Of a DNA stretch of 64,000 nt, positions 25,453-35,982 are shown piece after piece. The position numbers and the translations under genes were made by a program. The stretch comes from Nansenia antarctica. Taxonomy: Eukaryota; Chordata; Actinopteri; Argentiniformes; Microstomatidae. The stretch covers positions 30,297,085-30,361,084 of the forward strand of contig OZ022353.1 in NCBI GenBank assembly GCA_963989245.1. Reading direction: 5' to 3'. Within the stretch, counting starts at the first letter, position 1. The number at the start of each line of letters is the position of its first letter. The notes beneath the pieces were generated by a model. The model was not told where the DNA came from. It searched no databases and was given only the letters and a program-made list of their open reading frames with translations.

Positions 25453-25814
25453 TGTTGCTGTTAGGGAAGAATGCTCCAGAATCATGGCCTATTAGGGGTG
25501 GGCTTCCATCTGTGACAGTGAGTCGTGCTGAATTCCTCTGGTTCTGGTTCTGGCTGTGGGGCCCTGTTGGCCCCGGCCCAGGAGGCTTAGCGAGGCCATC
25601 CAACGGGACATTCTTGATTACACCACAGTTGTCCATCTCACAGCTTCTCCATCACTCTGTTGAAACATCAGACACAGATGTGTGTGTGGGAATCTGGCAG
25701 GGGCGACCACAGGCCAACGATCATTGATCCGACACCCAATTACTCCATCGGTGCGGAATAGGATTGTTATTCCACGGTTTAGTATTAAGTAGTTATGTAT
25801 TTAACCGCTTATGT

Positions 25815-25892
25815 TGATAAGGGTTACTGCATTTCGTTGTCTGGTACTTGTACTCTTGTAATGACCATGAAGTTGAATCTAATCTAATAAGG
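25815..25892 (+). mobile_element. LINE 3' tail fragment
   Basis: GCATTTCGTTGTCTGGTACT then TTGTAATGACCATGAAGTTG and (AATCT)n resembles the tail at 15941-16001. No gene is seen in 25452-25995. Confidence 0.6.
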
Positions 25893-25995
25893 GTTAAGGT
25901 TCAATTATGTCAGGATGAAGTTTCTTTACTTCAGGTTGGGAAATGATGGTGGAAATGTATTTCTGTCACCAGTAATTCTTAAATTAAAAGGCCGT

Positions 25996-26229
25996 TTATT
26001 CCAGGTACCACCAACCAAATCCAACCAAAACGGGTGACAGTGATATGGTATGTTTGGCACAGTAGAGACTGGCTCGTTGAAATGCATGGAATGGAATGAG
26101 GAATTACGATTAGCCCGTCCTCCGATTTCTACTGCCACTGTGTGTGTTTGATGCCATTCCTCATTCCATCCATCCCAGGGATTACAAGGAATCCACCCTG
26201 AGATTTCCACTGACACCAGCCTCCCCTAG
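25996..26229. mobile_element. Palindromic hAT-type MITE, longer copy
   Basis: Two core modules are visible (ATGCATGGAATGGAATGAGG and CATTCCTCATTCCATCC) and the right end is CACCAGCCTCCCCT. It contains an extra central copy of TCCGATTTCTACTGCCAC, suggesting an internal duplication. Confidence 0.6.
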
Positions 26230-27802
26230 GTTGCCAGTAACTCCTTCAGACTATGCCTGGAAGGATCCTCATTCTAGAGACTAAACACACACCCTGTCAT
26301 CCAGGACGAGCGCAGGCTTGCTCCACCCCATTACTATGTCACAGCAGGCTCTGACAGCTATCATACTTCACAACATAACAATGGTTAGTGATGTAAGGGT
26401 GAGTCGCCCTTCTGCTTTTGATTATAGACCAGAATAGAAGTACCTGTGTGTATATGGCGTGTGTGGTTTCCTCAGAAAAATCCCTCCATTTCCCAGAAGT
26501 CTTCATACCAAAGAGGAAGTGATTAATACACCAGGCAGCTGGAACCCCGAGGACGCGGCTGCAACAGGACAGAGTGGTTTGGGTGAAGGCTAAACATTTT
26601 ATAATATGGTAATATTTACATTTTGGTGAGAGATGAGGGGACTGTTGCCTGGGGACTTGTGTTGTGTTTCCAAGGCGGAGGCTGTGTGTGTGGGTCTGCC
26701 AGACGGAGCCGCGCTCCTGCCAAGAGACACGGGGATGTGTCTGAGTCAGACTGGGCCCAAGCCCAGTGGCCCTGGCTCTGGCCCTCCAAGCAGGACTGAC
26801 TGAGCGCTGAAATATGCTTCTGCCTGGCCCACAGTCCTCTAGGGGCTCCTCCAACATTGGAACCACTTCTTAGGGGGAAAAGAAGTGGAATGTAAGAATG
26901 TAAGAAAGTGACGATTTGTGACGGTTTGCCCTTTCAAATGACTCACTCACCCGCTTAATCTTTCACTGTAATAAAGAATGGCATACTGCACCAGGGTAAG
27001 AACAAACTAACACACACGCCTACGTGTGAGCATGACAATGTGTACTACGTGTGACAAGATTTGTTCTAACTTTGCACACAGTGTTTTCGTAATTTCACTA
27101 TCAGCACTCTACAATAGCTTTTTAGTGTTTATTATCGCTGACTGAACTTTGACCTCATGCTGAGAGGGCACGTAACACTATTACCTCAACAGGTAACAGA
27201 GTCATTTCCATCTCTGCCCCACCCTTCCTGCTGGATAGAGACTCTAGTAAATCAGCTGTGAGAAAGAGGCGTCATACCGTACCAATATCCTTGTGCTGGA
27301 GTGTGAAGCACAATGGGAAATTCCCTCAGGTTAAAAGTGAAGCCTGTAGAGTATAGAGTGTGAGTTATGGCTTATTTGGAAGAAAGGAAGATCAGAGAAA
27401 GGCAGGGCGGGCAGGGTGGGGCAGGTGATTTCACTTCCACCATTAAACTATCAAACTGAGATATTATTACAGTACAGACACACACTGAATAACAGTTGTG
27501 GTTCTTTTGTCAGAGGACCTGTCTTGTGGCTGTAGCTGGGCAGCTAAACAGCCTTTCATGTTTTTGTCCTGAAACGTCGCTTCCCCCTGTGAGCGTGGTG
27601 CCAGTCTGACTAACTTTATATGGAACTTCCTGTGGATGATGACATCACAGGAGAAAGAGGACTCTGCCCAAGAGGGAGGAGAAAGGGGCGGGGTCTAAGA
27701 CCTCATCACCCCGGCAGAGTTCTCTGTTGAAGTCAGTCCTTTTCATTGTTGTTTCAGTTTAGTTAAACAGTTATTTGATTCTTACTGGGGTGACTAAGAC
27801 AA
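26230..27802. other. No gene seen
   Basis: Unique sequence; no supported exon or element. Confidence 0.55.
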
Positions 27803-27892
27803 GCACACGCACACGCACACAGACAAGCAGACACAAACACATGCACACAAACACACATGCAAGCAGACACACACACACACACACACACACAC
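27803..27892. repeat. Interrupted (CA)n microsatellite
   Basis: ACACGCACACG, ACAAGCAGACACA and a terminal CA run. 27893-28366 holds no gene. Confidence 0.9.
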
Positions 27893-28366
27893 TCCCTCGG
27901 CTCACCTTCAGATCCACAAACACCCATGCAGGGTCTCAACGCCCCCCCTCTCCATTCTCCTGCTGGCCACAACTGGCCCAAAGGAATGTCAGAAATGTGC
28001 TTGAAATTACAAAAGAGGATTAGAACGAGGCTGCTCCTCCACGGCCAAATATGTAATGATAAGCCTGTTAGATTCGGGGGCCAAGGCAGGCTATGGGGAT
28101 TTACCAACTCAAACACAAGTACACTGTGTTCCCTGCAGTCCACTCACCCACCTCTGGTTTCTGCCTCTATTGATTCAGCACTTCAACTTGTTCATAGTCA
28201 TTGTGTGGCCATGTTTGATTAGCGTGCATGACTGTGGCTGGTTTGTTTAGCCTAGTTGGGTTCAGCAACTTATTACAACTCAGGTTGTTCACGGTTACAA
28301 CTGTTTCTAATGTTTAGGTGGCCTGCTATATGAAGGGGGGATGGAGGGAGGGAGTTATTATATATC

Positions 28367-28532
28367 TAGCGTTGTGACTGCCAATGGCCCCTGGTCCGAG
28401 CATAGATTTGTTTTTCTTATGACGACTGATGGATAGATGATTCACTTACTTAGACAAATGTACTTGTTGTAAGTTGCTTTGGATAAAGACGTCTGCTAAA
28501 TGTACAAAATGTAAATGTAAATGTAGATATTC
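28367..28532 (+). mobile_element. SINE-like repeat (GACTGCCAATGGCCCCTGG family)
   Basis: Shares GTGACTGCCAATGGCCCCTG, TTTTTCTTATGACGACTGAT and TTGCTTTGGATAAAGACGTC with the copies near 45960-46110 and 59165-59280, and ends in an (AAATGT)n tail. Confidence 0.75.
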
Positions 28533-28837
28533 TGGGTTTACTTTATGTCGTCAACGTTATTTGCACTTTATTTATGTTACTGTTTTATTTATTGTCTCAG
28601 GTGTTACTGATGATTTACTGTCTGTCTTCTGATCTTATTCTTTTTTGATAATGTCATGTTGTGGTCATTCTATTATATGTCTATCTATGTGTACATAGGG
28701 CCGATTCCAATTCACCCCTACGGCTTCGTTTTCACCCCTACGGCTTCGTTTACTCATTCATGTTTAGGGTAGGGGTGACCCAATTTATTGAGGGCTAGGG
28801 GGAAGGGGGAGGCTATCCACGGCTTCGTTTGGAGGTT

Positions 28838-28909
28838 TTTCATGACCAGACTACGTTCATGACCAGACTACGTTCATGACCAGACTACGTTCATGACCAG
28901 ACTACGTTC
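28838..28909. repeat. 17-bp tandem repeat
   Basis: Four head-to-tail copies of TTCATGACCAGACTACG inside the left part of the MITE-like element; the related copy at 48313 has a single unit (GGACCAGACTAGC). Confidence 0.92.
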
Positions 28910-29042
28910 ATAACCCTCGCTCCCAGGATGCATCACGGAGATTGCATGAGTGTCCAGGTCCAATGGAAGCCTTTGCATAGATAGAAATACACCATGTCAT
29001 CGGAGCGCGATTCACATTTCCGCTCCAGAACAAGATGTACAA

Positions 29043-30399
29043 CAGGGGCGGATTTAGGATCGTAGGAGATCCGGGGCTTAGCCCAGAGGGAGAATATAAT
29101 GTGCGCGCGGAGCGCGCCGGAAAGTTTTGCCTTCAACCTTCAACTTACCACCACCTTAAAGCAGACAAAAGGCACTGGAGAACACATATACATTCACACC
29201 CTTTAATGAAGCAAACTAATTGTGGTGGTTCTGGGCACAGAGGGAGGTCAGCACACGTAGCTCGGAGCTCCCCCTGTCAGTCACCATCATTTATATTTGT
29301 ATAGAATTACATAATTGATGGGCTGAGGCTAGTTATGTTACAGTATGTATCAATTCAATTCAATTCAATGATACTTTATTTATCCCCGTGGCGAAATTCA
29401 TTCTGCCACGCCACTCCACTAAAAACAACACATAACAACACAACATAAAGGACAGACAACAACACTGAGCCAGCCATATACGGTATATAAAAAAACAGCG
29501 AGATCACGATAAAAAAGTGGATAAAAGAGATGGCTATAGTTATTATATCAGGGCAGTCTCTGTGCTCACCACTTATATTGTATTTAGAGTCTTGTCCTGT
29601 GTTATATGACGATATATTACATGTATTGTTGGCCTGTGTATAGTACTGTGAAATCAAATCCCCCCTGGGACATTAAACAAACTTAGTTAGTTAGCGTTAC
29701 ATCTTAGGATAGATTTGAGTCATGTTCTGTATACATACATACTACCATAAGGGCATACTTAATGTGGTTACTCCATGTTTACTAGCTGTAACATTAACGT
29801 TACATCATTCTTTTTCACTTGTTACTCAGTCAACCAGAGTACAGATATCAAAGACTATCAGCCTGTTATTCACTTTATTTGTATAAGTATTATCCTTTGT
29901 TTGATTTCTTACCATGTACCGTAACAGTACCTTGCTATGTTTCATTTTCATTATAACATAACGTTATGTTATGATAGCCAGCTAGCATTAGCAAACCGGA
30001 AAAGTAGTGTCAGTGAGTCAGTCACCTTTCTAATAAGATTCACAAACCTGAAACATCATCTATGTCATTACTGCTGGTGATGTCATTGTTGTCAGCTGCT
30101 GATACTGCTGCTGCAACAAGGCGCTTGTTTTGTTGAAACAACTTTGGGATATCCATCCTTACAATTTTGCAAGTCAGGCACTGATTGAGATCACTTCTTC
30201 TTCAGGGCAGGGTAGGCTACCCAGTACGCAGGCTAATGTCGCGCAGCTGCTGCCTCTCTGTTGGACTCCGGTACTGCACGTTACTCACGAGATTTTTTAT
30301 TTTTTTTTTTAATTTTTTTTATTTAAGTAAAACATTCGGGGCTTTTCAGAAAACATCCGGGGCTTGAGCCCCAGTAGCCACCCCCTAGCGCCGCCCCTG
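29043..30399. mobile_element. hAT-type element with perfect 8-bp target duplication
   Basis: ATGTACAA flanks it on both sides (29035-29042, 30400-30407). Ends are CAGGGGCGGATTTAGG and CTAGCGCCGCCCCTG, i.e. CAGGGGCGG-type inverted termini. Subterminal GGGGCTTAGCCC and GGGGCTTGAGCCCC blocks also face each other. No transposase is recognisable in its 1.36 kb. It carries LINE tails at about 29349-29410 (minus) and 29625-29690 (plus), so it is itself composite. Confidence 0.9.
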
Positions 30400-31356
30400 A
30401 TGTACAATCCTGTTTATTTAGAAATAAATTCTTACAAGTGACGTTTGACAGCGGATGATGGTAGACATATTTAATGTAAAGTTATCTATCTAACGTTAGG
30501 CCTTCAGCGTTCCTGTCACATCGGATTTCGGAACCCCATAAAAATAAATCTGCGCTCCCTGTAAGTCATGCATTTTTCCATGTTATTTTCCCCCTTTGAT
30601 GGCATATGATGCTGGAAATTTTACTTAAGTTCAGCCGCGAAGTTGTTGCACTGTTGTCCTAAATCAGTGCAGACTGGCAGGGTAGGAGCACAGGTTTCAT
30701 ACAGGTTAGAGCACCGTTATTCTGTCATGGTCTGATAATGAAGCATTGTTCTTTTTTATTTGATGACTTGTTTAATCGATTGATAGCGTAAAACTTAAGT
30801 TGTGAATGATTCGCGAGCGTCAATGATTTTCTATGATACTACTGATGACGTATCAGGTTCTTGAAGGGTTGTCCCATTTCATAGGGAAAGATTTCAACCA
30901 CTACGGCTTGTGGCTCTGTTCAGAGGCCTTGGCTCCAAAGCGAGTGGCACTCCAAAACGAGCCGAAGGGGTAGAAAAGGGAATCTGGATCGGACCTTGGT
31001 CTCAAGAAAAATGAGATTATCTATACTATATATCTAATCTATACTGTAGCCACATCTTACAGCTGCTCTAATAACTAACTGCTCTAATAAAAAACACATT
31101 TGAAACAGGTGGCCTGCAAAATGACAGTTGGTCATTAGTTAAGCCGTTTTCCTAATCGTTTTCAGAGTACCTACTTTAAAGTACCGGTAAACATTGATCA
31201 GCCCAACACTGTGCGTGAACATTGTGCTGCCTGACTGCTTTTCTAAAATCGTAGCAGTTGTGTATCTCTAATTCTCCACAGAGTACATAACAATGTGAAT
31301 GATATAGCATCAGAACTAAAGTGACTGGAATGGCATTGGAGCTAATATGTCTGTAG

Positions 31357-31535
31357 CAGGGGAGGCAGGTGGTGGTAGAAATCAGAGGATGGGACACATT
31401 GTAATGCATGGGACGGAATCAGGAACGGTATCAAACACGTGAGTGCATTTGATACCGTTCCTCATTCCGTTCCATGCATTACAATAAGCCTCCATCCTCC
31501 GACCTCACCCTCCACCCTCCACCGGCCTCCCCCTG
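31357..31535. mobile_element. Palindromic hAT-type MITE, best-preserved copy
   Basis: Starts CAGGGGAGGCAGGTGGTGG and ends CACCGGCCTCCCCCTG. The arms fold on each other around CACGTGAGTGCATTTG. Flanks are GTCTGTAG and GTCTGTAA, an 8-bp target duplication with one change, supporting hAT. Confidence 0.85.
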
Positions 31536-31794
31536 GTCTGTAATGAGCGTGGGTTGCTGAGCCAATATTGTGGCAAACCCAGAGCTGGGCCAGGTAAACA
31601 GAAGTGGCCACACTGACCTGATAAGCAGCAGCCAGAGGGTATACAGTGGAGAGAGATAACCGTGTTTCTGTTTGTGTTTGCTGTGCCTTCTCCCTTATCT
31701 CTCCTGGAGCCATCCCCATTACTGATTCTGTCTCCCCTCTGCCGTGTGGGACTATTCCACCACCTTCATTTACTTTTCGTTCTTGGCGTTAAGG

Positions 31795-31796
<2 letters not shown>

Positions 31797-31834
<38 letters not shown>
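31797..31834. repeat. (GT)n microsatellite
   Basis: Pure GT run leading into the first copy of the 102-bp duplicated segment. Confidence 0.95.
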
Positions 31835-31841
<7 letters not shown>

Positions 31842-31932
31842 TAAGTGTTGATGATGACATTTATAGTATTTGGTTTGTTCAGACAGGTTCAATTTCAGTT
31901 TAGAGTCCTCAAACAGTCTGTCTGCCCAATGT
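31831..31932. repeat. Direct duplicate, copy 1 (102 bp)
   Basis: Identical to 32121-32222, from GTGTATGTGTGTAAGTGTTG to GTCTGTCTGCCCAATGT. Confidence 0.95.
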
Positions 31933-31977
31933 ACGAATGCGAATGTGAATCTGTGAATGTGTACATGTGAGGTGCGC

Positions 31978-32036
31978 GCGCGCGTGTGTGTGTGTGTACG
32001 TGAAAGCGTAACCGTGTACATGTGTGTGTACATACA

Positions 32037-32076
<40 letters not shown>

Positions 32077-32124
32077 TGCGTGCGTGTGTGTGTGTGTGTT
32101 TTGTGTGTGTGTGTGTGTGTGTGT
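31978..32124. repeat. (GT)n microsatellite with GCGC start
   Basis: GCGCGCGCGTGTG followed by GT runs, a GTACATGTGTGTGTACAT palindrome and more GT. Confidence 0.93.
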
Positions 32125-32222
32125 ATGTGTGTAAGTGTTGATGATGACATTTATAGTATTTGGTTTGTTCAGACAGGTTCAATTTCAGTTTAGAGTCCTC
32201 AAACAGTCTGTCTGCCCAATGT
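32121..32222. repeat. Direct duplicate, copy 2 (102 bp)
   Basis: Same sequence as 31831-31932 at an offset of 290 bp, with GT repeats immediately before both copies. Confidence 0.95.
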
Positions 32223-32793
32223 TATAAGGATCAGCCACGGTGGCGCCACCAATAGCTTGTTGAATCCCTACACTGGTTTTTATAACATACATATTATCAT
32301 GACCTATAATTGTATGTCGTAGCATGCAATTTAGCCAACTTAAAGTACAGTACAATGTCTAGCCCTAGATGCAATTAGAATAATGCAGGAGGGTGCAAAT
32401 GTGTTCTCCCAAGCCCAAGGCCACAATATAAGCCCTTTTATGATCTCTGCATGGTCTGTGGGTGCTGGTATATAAGGTCTGGGGTGGTCCATCCCTATGC
32501 CACTGAAAACAGCTCTGTAGCCTGGTGGTGTCTCGACTGAAAACACAACTCACACCAGCAGGTCTTCTTGTTGGGGACTTTTGTTGGCACACTTTTGTTT
32601 GATCGCATGTTAAGTTGATTTTGATCCTCAAACAAATCTGATTCAGGTCCTTGTGTGCTGATTCACACGCATAACATAAACCCAGCCTGGAGTGTCGGGT
32701 GTTGCGCTCTGCTCAGCCTATGAATTGAAAGTTGTGTCTTTAAGGGCTAATGACAGGGGTGGAGCCAGGGTGTCCCAGCGTAGGGCGCTGGAG

Positions 32794-33033
32794 CTTAAAA
32801 GAACATCGCTCACAACAAATAGTATTTAGATGTCTCACAGTCACAGAACAGTTACAGTGTCACCACCGCTGCTGCGTACGGTAGCCTGATCTCTCTATAC
32901 GATAGTGCCAAAGAAAGCAAACTGAATACACTGAATACACCAAAACAAGAGAAACAGAGAGAGCTGGGGACTGTATGCGAAAGAAAGAGGATTCTAGAAG
33001 TGACAGAGGAGTGAAAACGACGAGGTTGTTGAG
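32794..33033 (+). promoter_or_regulatory. Possible errfi1 promoter and non-coding first exon
   Basis: A TATA-like CTTAAAAG lies at 32794-32801. About 230 bp downstream is a strong donor-like GAG/GTGAGCG (GT at 33034-33035). errfi1 genes have a non-coding first exon separated by a long intron from the ATG exon, and an acceptor (TCTGTGTCACAG) precedes the coding exon at 35889. The pairing is an inference from position only; no CpG-island-like stretch was noticed. Confidence 0.3.
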
Positions 33034-34328
33034 GTGAGCGCTTAAAAAACCAACTCGGTTTGTTTTGTATTTATTTGTTTTGTTTCGTTTTGTTTTGTTT
33101 TGTTTTGTTGAACAACAGCACATTGATGTTATCAAATATCTCATTCATGTAGGTTACATGTTTACAGTATCAGAGACGCGTCTCCTATAATTAGAGGGAG
33201 CGGGACGAGAGGCCAGTTTATTTCTCACGTCCAGCCTGAACAAATGAATTTGAATTTAATTGTCTACCTTCTAAGGTAAAAGATGACATTGAATGTCAAT
33301 GTTTGGTAAAAGTGTTTACAGTAAAGTAGTCATTATTAGTCAACATATTACAGAATGACTCTCTCTATCTCAGCAAATTATAGGCACCGATTCATATTCA
33401 GAATGCTAGAAGCCAACTCTGATCTCACAAGTCTGATCTCAGAAGAGAAAAAAGATTTACCCAATATTTCATCACTCTCCAGATTAGATATACGTAGGGC
33501 TATATTATGGTGTGAGTCACCTGTTTCATCTCTATCCGGTAAAGCTGGGGGTGTGTGCTCGCCGCACAGGTAGAGCGGGTCTTGTTGCTCGGAAACCGCT
33601 GCAGGGGTGTCAAAAGTGGGGTGTGAACTCCTTCCTTCCTTCCTCCCTTCTGCGTGTTTGTGCCTAATGTCATGCATGTAGCCTATCAAGTAGTATTCAG
33701 TATTAGATGTATCCTAACCGTCCCATATGGCTTCTAGGCTACTGTATGTGCATGCTCTGCAGCCTGATCTGTAAGCCTGTTTCCTAAGGTCTGCTGTCAG
33801 TATTTCCATGCCAGATAATAAATGTCCAGTGCATATTTGCCTACATGACTGTAGCCTGTCGGTGATAAACCATTACAATGTTAGCCTACCCCCCTAGTAA
33901 GTCAATTGCAAAAACAAAATCCCCCCTCCACTTATGCACCGTGTAACTACCAAGCATTGCTTTAATCCTGTTGCCTCTCTGCACCATGGTGAACTGGCAG
34001 GATGAACTGTCTTTGCACCTGTTGCGAGAGGAAGCTGGTTCCCCCGGGGGGGGTTCATTATGGAGGATCAGGTTGCTTCCCATCACCGGGAAACTCAACC
34101 GAGGGCCCTGGGCGAGGGAAGGGGACTGGATGCCTTGTTGGGCAATTTGGCTCAAGCTGCATGATGTCCAGAGCTGTTGCTGTTGTTTTAAACTACAGCT
34201 TTGTGTCTCACCAGCTGTCTGGCCGTGGCATAAATCTGGCCGTTCACTTAAGACATGTGACCCTGAGGCCCTGAGGCTATGGGCCATGTTCCCACGGCTT
34301 GGTTGGGAGGAGTAGAATATGTTTCTGC

Positions 34329-34436
34329 ATACATGTTATGTATGTTATATATACATGTTATGTATGTTATATATACATGTTATGTATGTTATATATACAT
34401 GTTATGTATGTTATATATACATGTTATGTATGTACA
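34329..34436. repeat. 22-bp AT-rich tandem repeat
   Basis: Nearly five copies of CATGTTATGTATGTTATATA+TA. Confidence 0.95.
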
Positions 34437-34540
34437 TGCAGACACCTCTCTGACTGGGTGATCTGCAGACAGTTGAGCAGAGATTGTTTTCCGTCACACT
34501 TCTTCTGATAGGCTGGGGCACCACATGCAGAAACTTGCTA

Positions 34541-34572
34541 TCTCATCTGTGTCTCTTGTGACACAGATGAGA
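34541..34572. repeat. Perfect 13-bp inverted repeat
   Basis: TCTCATCTGTGTC and GACACAGATGAGA separated by TCTTGT; would form a 13-bp stem. Confidence 0.9.
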
Positions 34573-35888
34573 CGTGAGAACATTTGGCATCAGGAACAGA
34601 CAGGGTCACCTATACAGTGAACTGTCTTCTACAGTGTTCAGGAGTTCTCTTTGAGTGTGTTTTTTCAACAGTGTTCCTCTGACTGTAAAACAGACAGAAT
34701 TCTGCCTCTCACTTACAGAATGGTCTCTGAAAACCTGAATACAGTAATATAGCACAATAGTATGTTATTGTGAAGACATGCGAGGCTTTGCGTTGTGTTC
34801 CAAGCTATAGCATTCATGCAAGCATATATACTGTAGTCGAGGGAAGTCCCATGAAGATATGTCCTCTTCGTAGAGCAGTCTACATGTGAAAATCTGAGAT
34901 TCTGAATTATTTGCTTATAATATTGGTTCCAGAGGTAACACTGGATTGCTACATCCCCAGCCCCCCCCCCCCCTTCCTCTCCTCACCTCTTCTAAGCCCT
35001 GGTTGCATTGTTTACTCTGCCCTGACACACATTTGACACAACACGAACATCGAGGTCATCTGACATGGGTGTGCTTGCAACACCCGGCGTATCGCTGTCT
35101 ACAGGGAAAGAGTCCAGTCCTGTTCAGTCAGAAACAAGAGAGATCTGCAGAGGTAGAGCCTGTACCGGCTGTGACTCAATCAACACTCCCTGTTGTGTTT
35201 CAAAAGACAAGAGTATTGTATTAGGACACGAGGCGTAGCAGCTCGGCTGTGTAACACTGACTGTATGTTACATATACATGTACAGATCTATAGATAGGAC
35301 ACTAACACACTAATTAACTTATGTTTGTCACTTCTACTACAGCATAAACGACAGAACAATATTGTTATAATGTACATACAGTATTGTTGCTATTATTACA
35401 GGTTTATTACTTTTTTTTTTTTTTTACTTAAGTAGTTTTACAAAGGCAATTCATGCCACTCATAATCGTGTGTGTGTGTTCTGTATCCATCTGAACTTAA
35501 GAAAACAGTACTTGGGATAGTGTTCGGAGGTTGTGTATGGAGCAATGTACATTTTGTCTGCGGAAACTAGAGAGCATTCTGTGGGTGACATGGAGCACTT
35601 TGTCCCAAGGGCTTGTCGGGGCGCAAGTGTCTTTAAGTCCTGTCAAACTGAGCGTTTGTCATTCCATAGCCACAGAAGCCAAGGAGAATGTTGCTCCGTG
35701 TTCCGTGTGAAAAGCACAAGCGGAGTTATAATAACAATATTCAATACCAGAGGTTCTTGGCTTGATGTTAGTGGAAGTGTGTCTGATCAGAAAAAAAAGG
35801 AGGAGGATTTGGTCATTCTTTTCAAATATTTTTGGCCATTACCCCCTTTCACTGTCCCTCACACTTCTGCTTCTTCTCTGTGTCACAG

Positions 35889-35982
35889 GAAGGCCACCAC
35901 CAGCAGCAGCCAGCCAGCCAGCCAGCCAGCGGGGCGAGCCGAGTGTTTCCTGGCTTTGATGCGACCCGATTGTGTCTGGAGC
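35889..35982 (+). other. errfi1: errfi1 5' UTR in the first coding exon
   Basis: Acceptor TCTCTGTGTCACAG precedes 35889. The leader contains a short CAGC/CAGCCAGC repeat (about 35900-35935). Confidence 0.6.

Larger units (their letters stand above)
28698..30996. mobile_element. MITE-like element, copy 1, split by a hAT insertion
   Basis: The left end GGGCCGATTCCAATTCACCC and right end (read inward) AGGTCCGATCCAGATTC form imperfect inverted repeats. The same ends and interior blocks (TTCATAGGGAAAGATTTCAA, GGCACTCCAAAACGAGCC, GACGTTTGACAGCGGATGAT) occur in 48313-49754. Without the inserted element it would be about 0.93 kb. No target duplication and no transposase were found, so the superfamily is unassigned. 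Confidence 0.75.
33034..35888 (+). other. Putative errfi1 intron 1
   Basis: No supported exon. Contains a 22-bp tandem repeat (34329-34436), a perfect hairpin (34541-34572) and a C-rich run near 34962-34973. Confidence 0.35.

Noticed and set aside
31770..32193. HTHTHT / VCVCVC frames here and at other CA/GT arrays
   Set aside because: Dinucleotide-repeat translations.
33886..34315. 114-133 codon frames on both strands upstream of errfi1
   Set aside because: No domain, no splice support, overlapping on opposite strands in G/C-richer DNA; likely chance.
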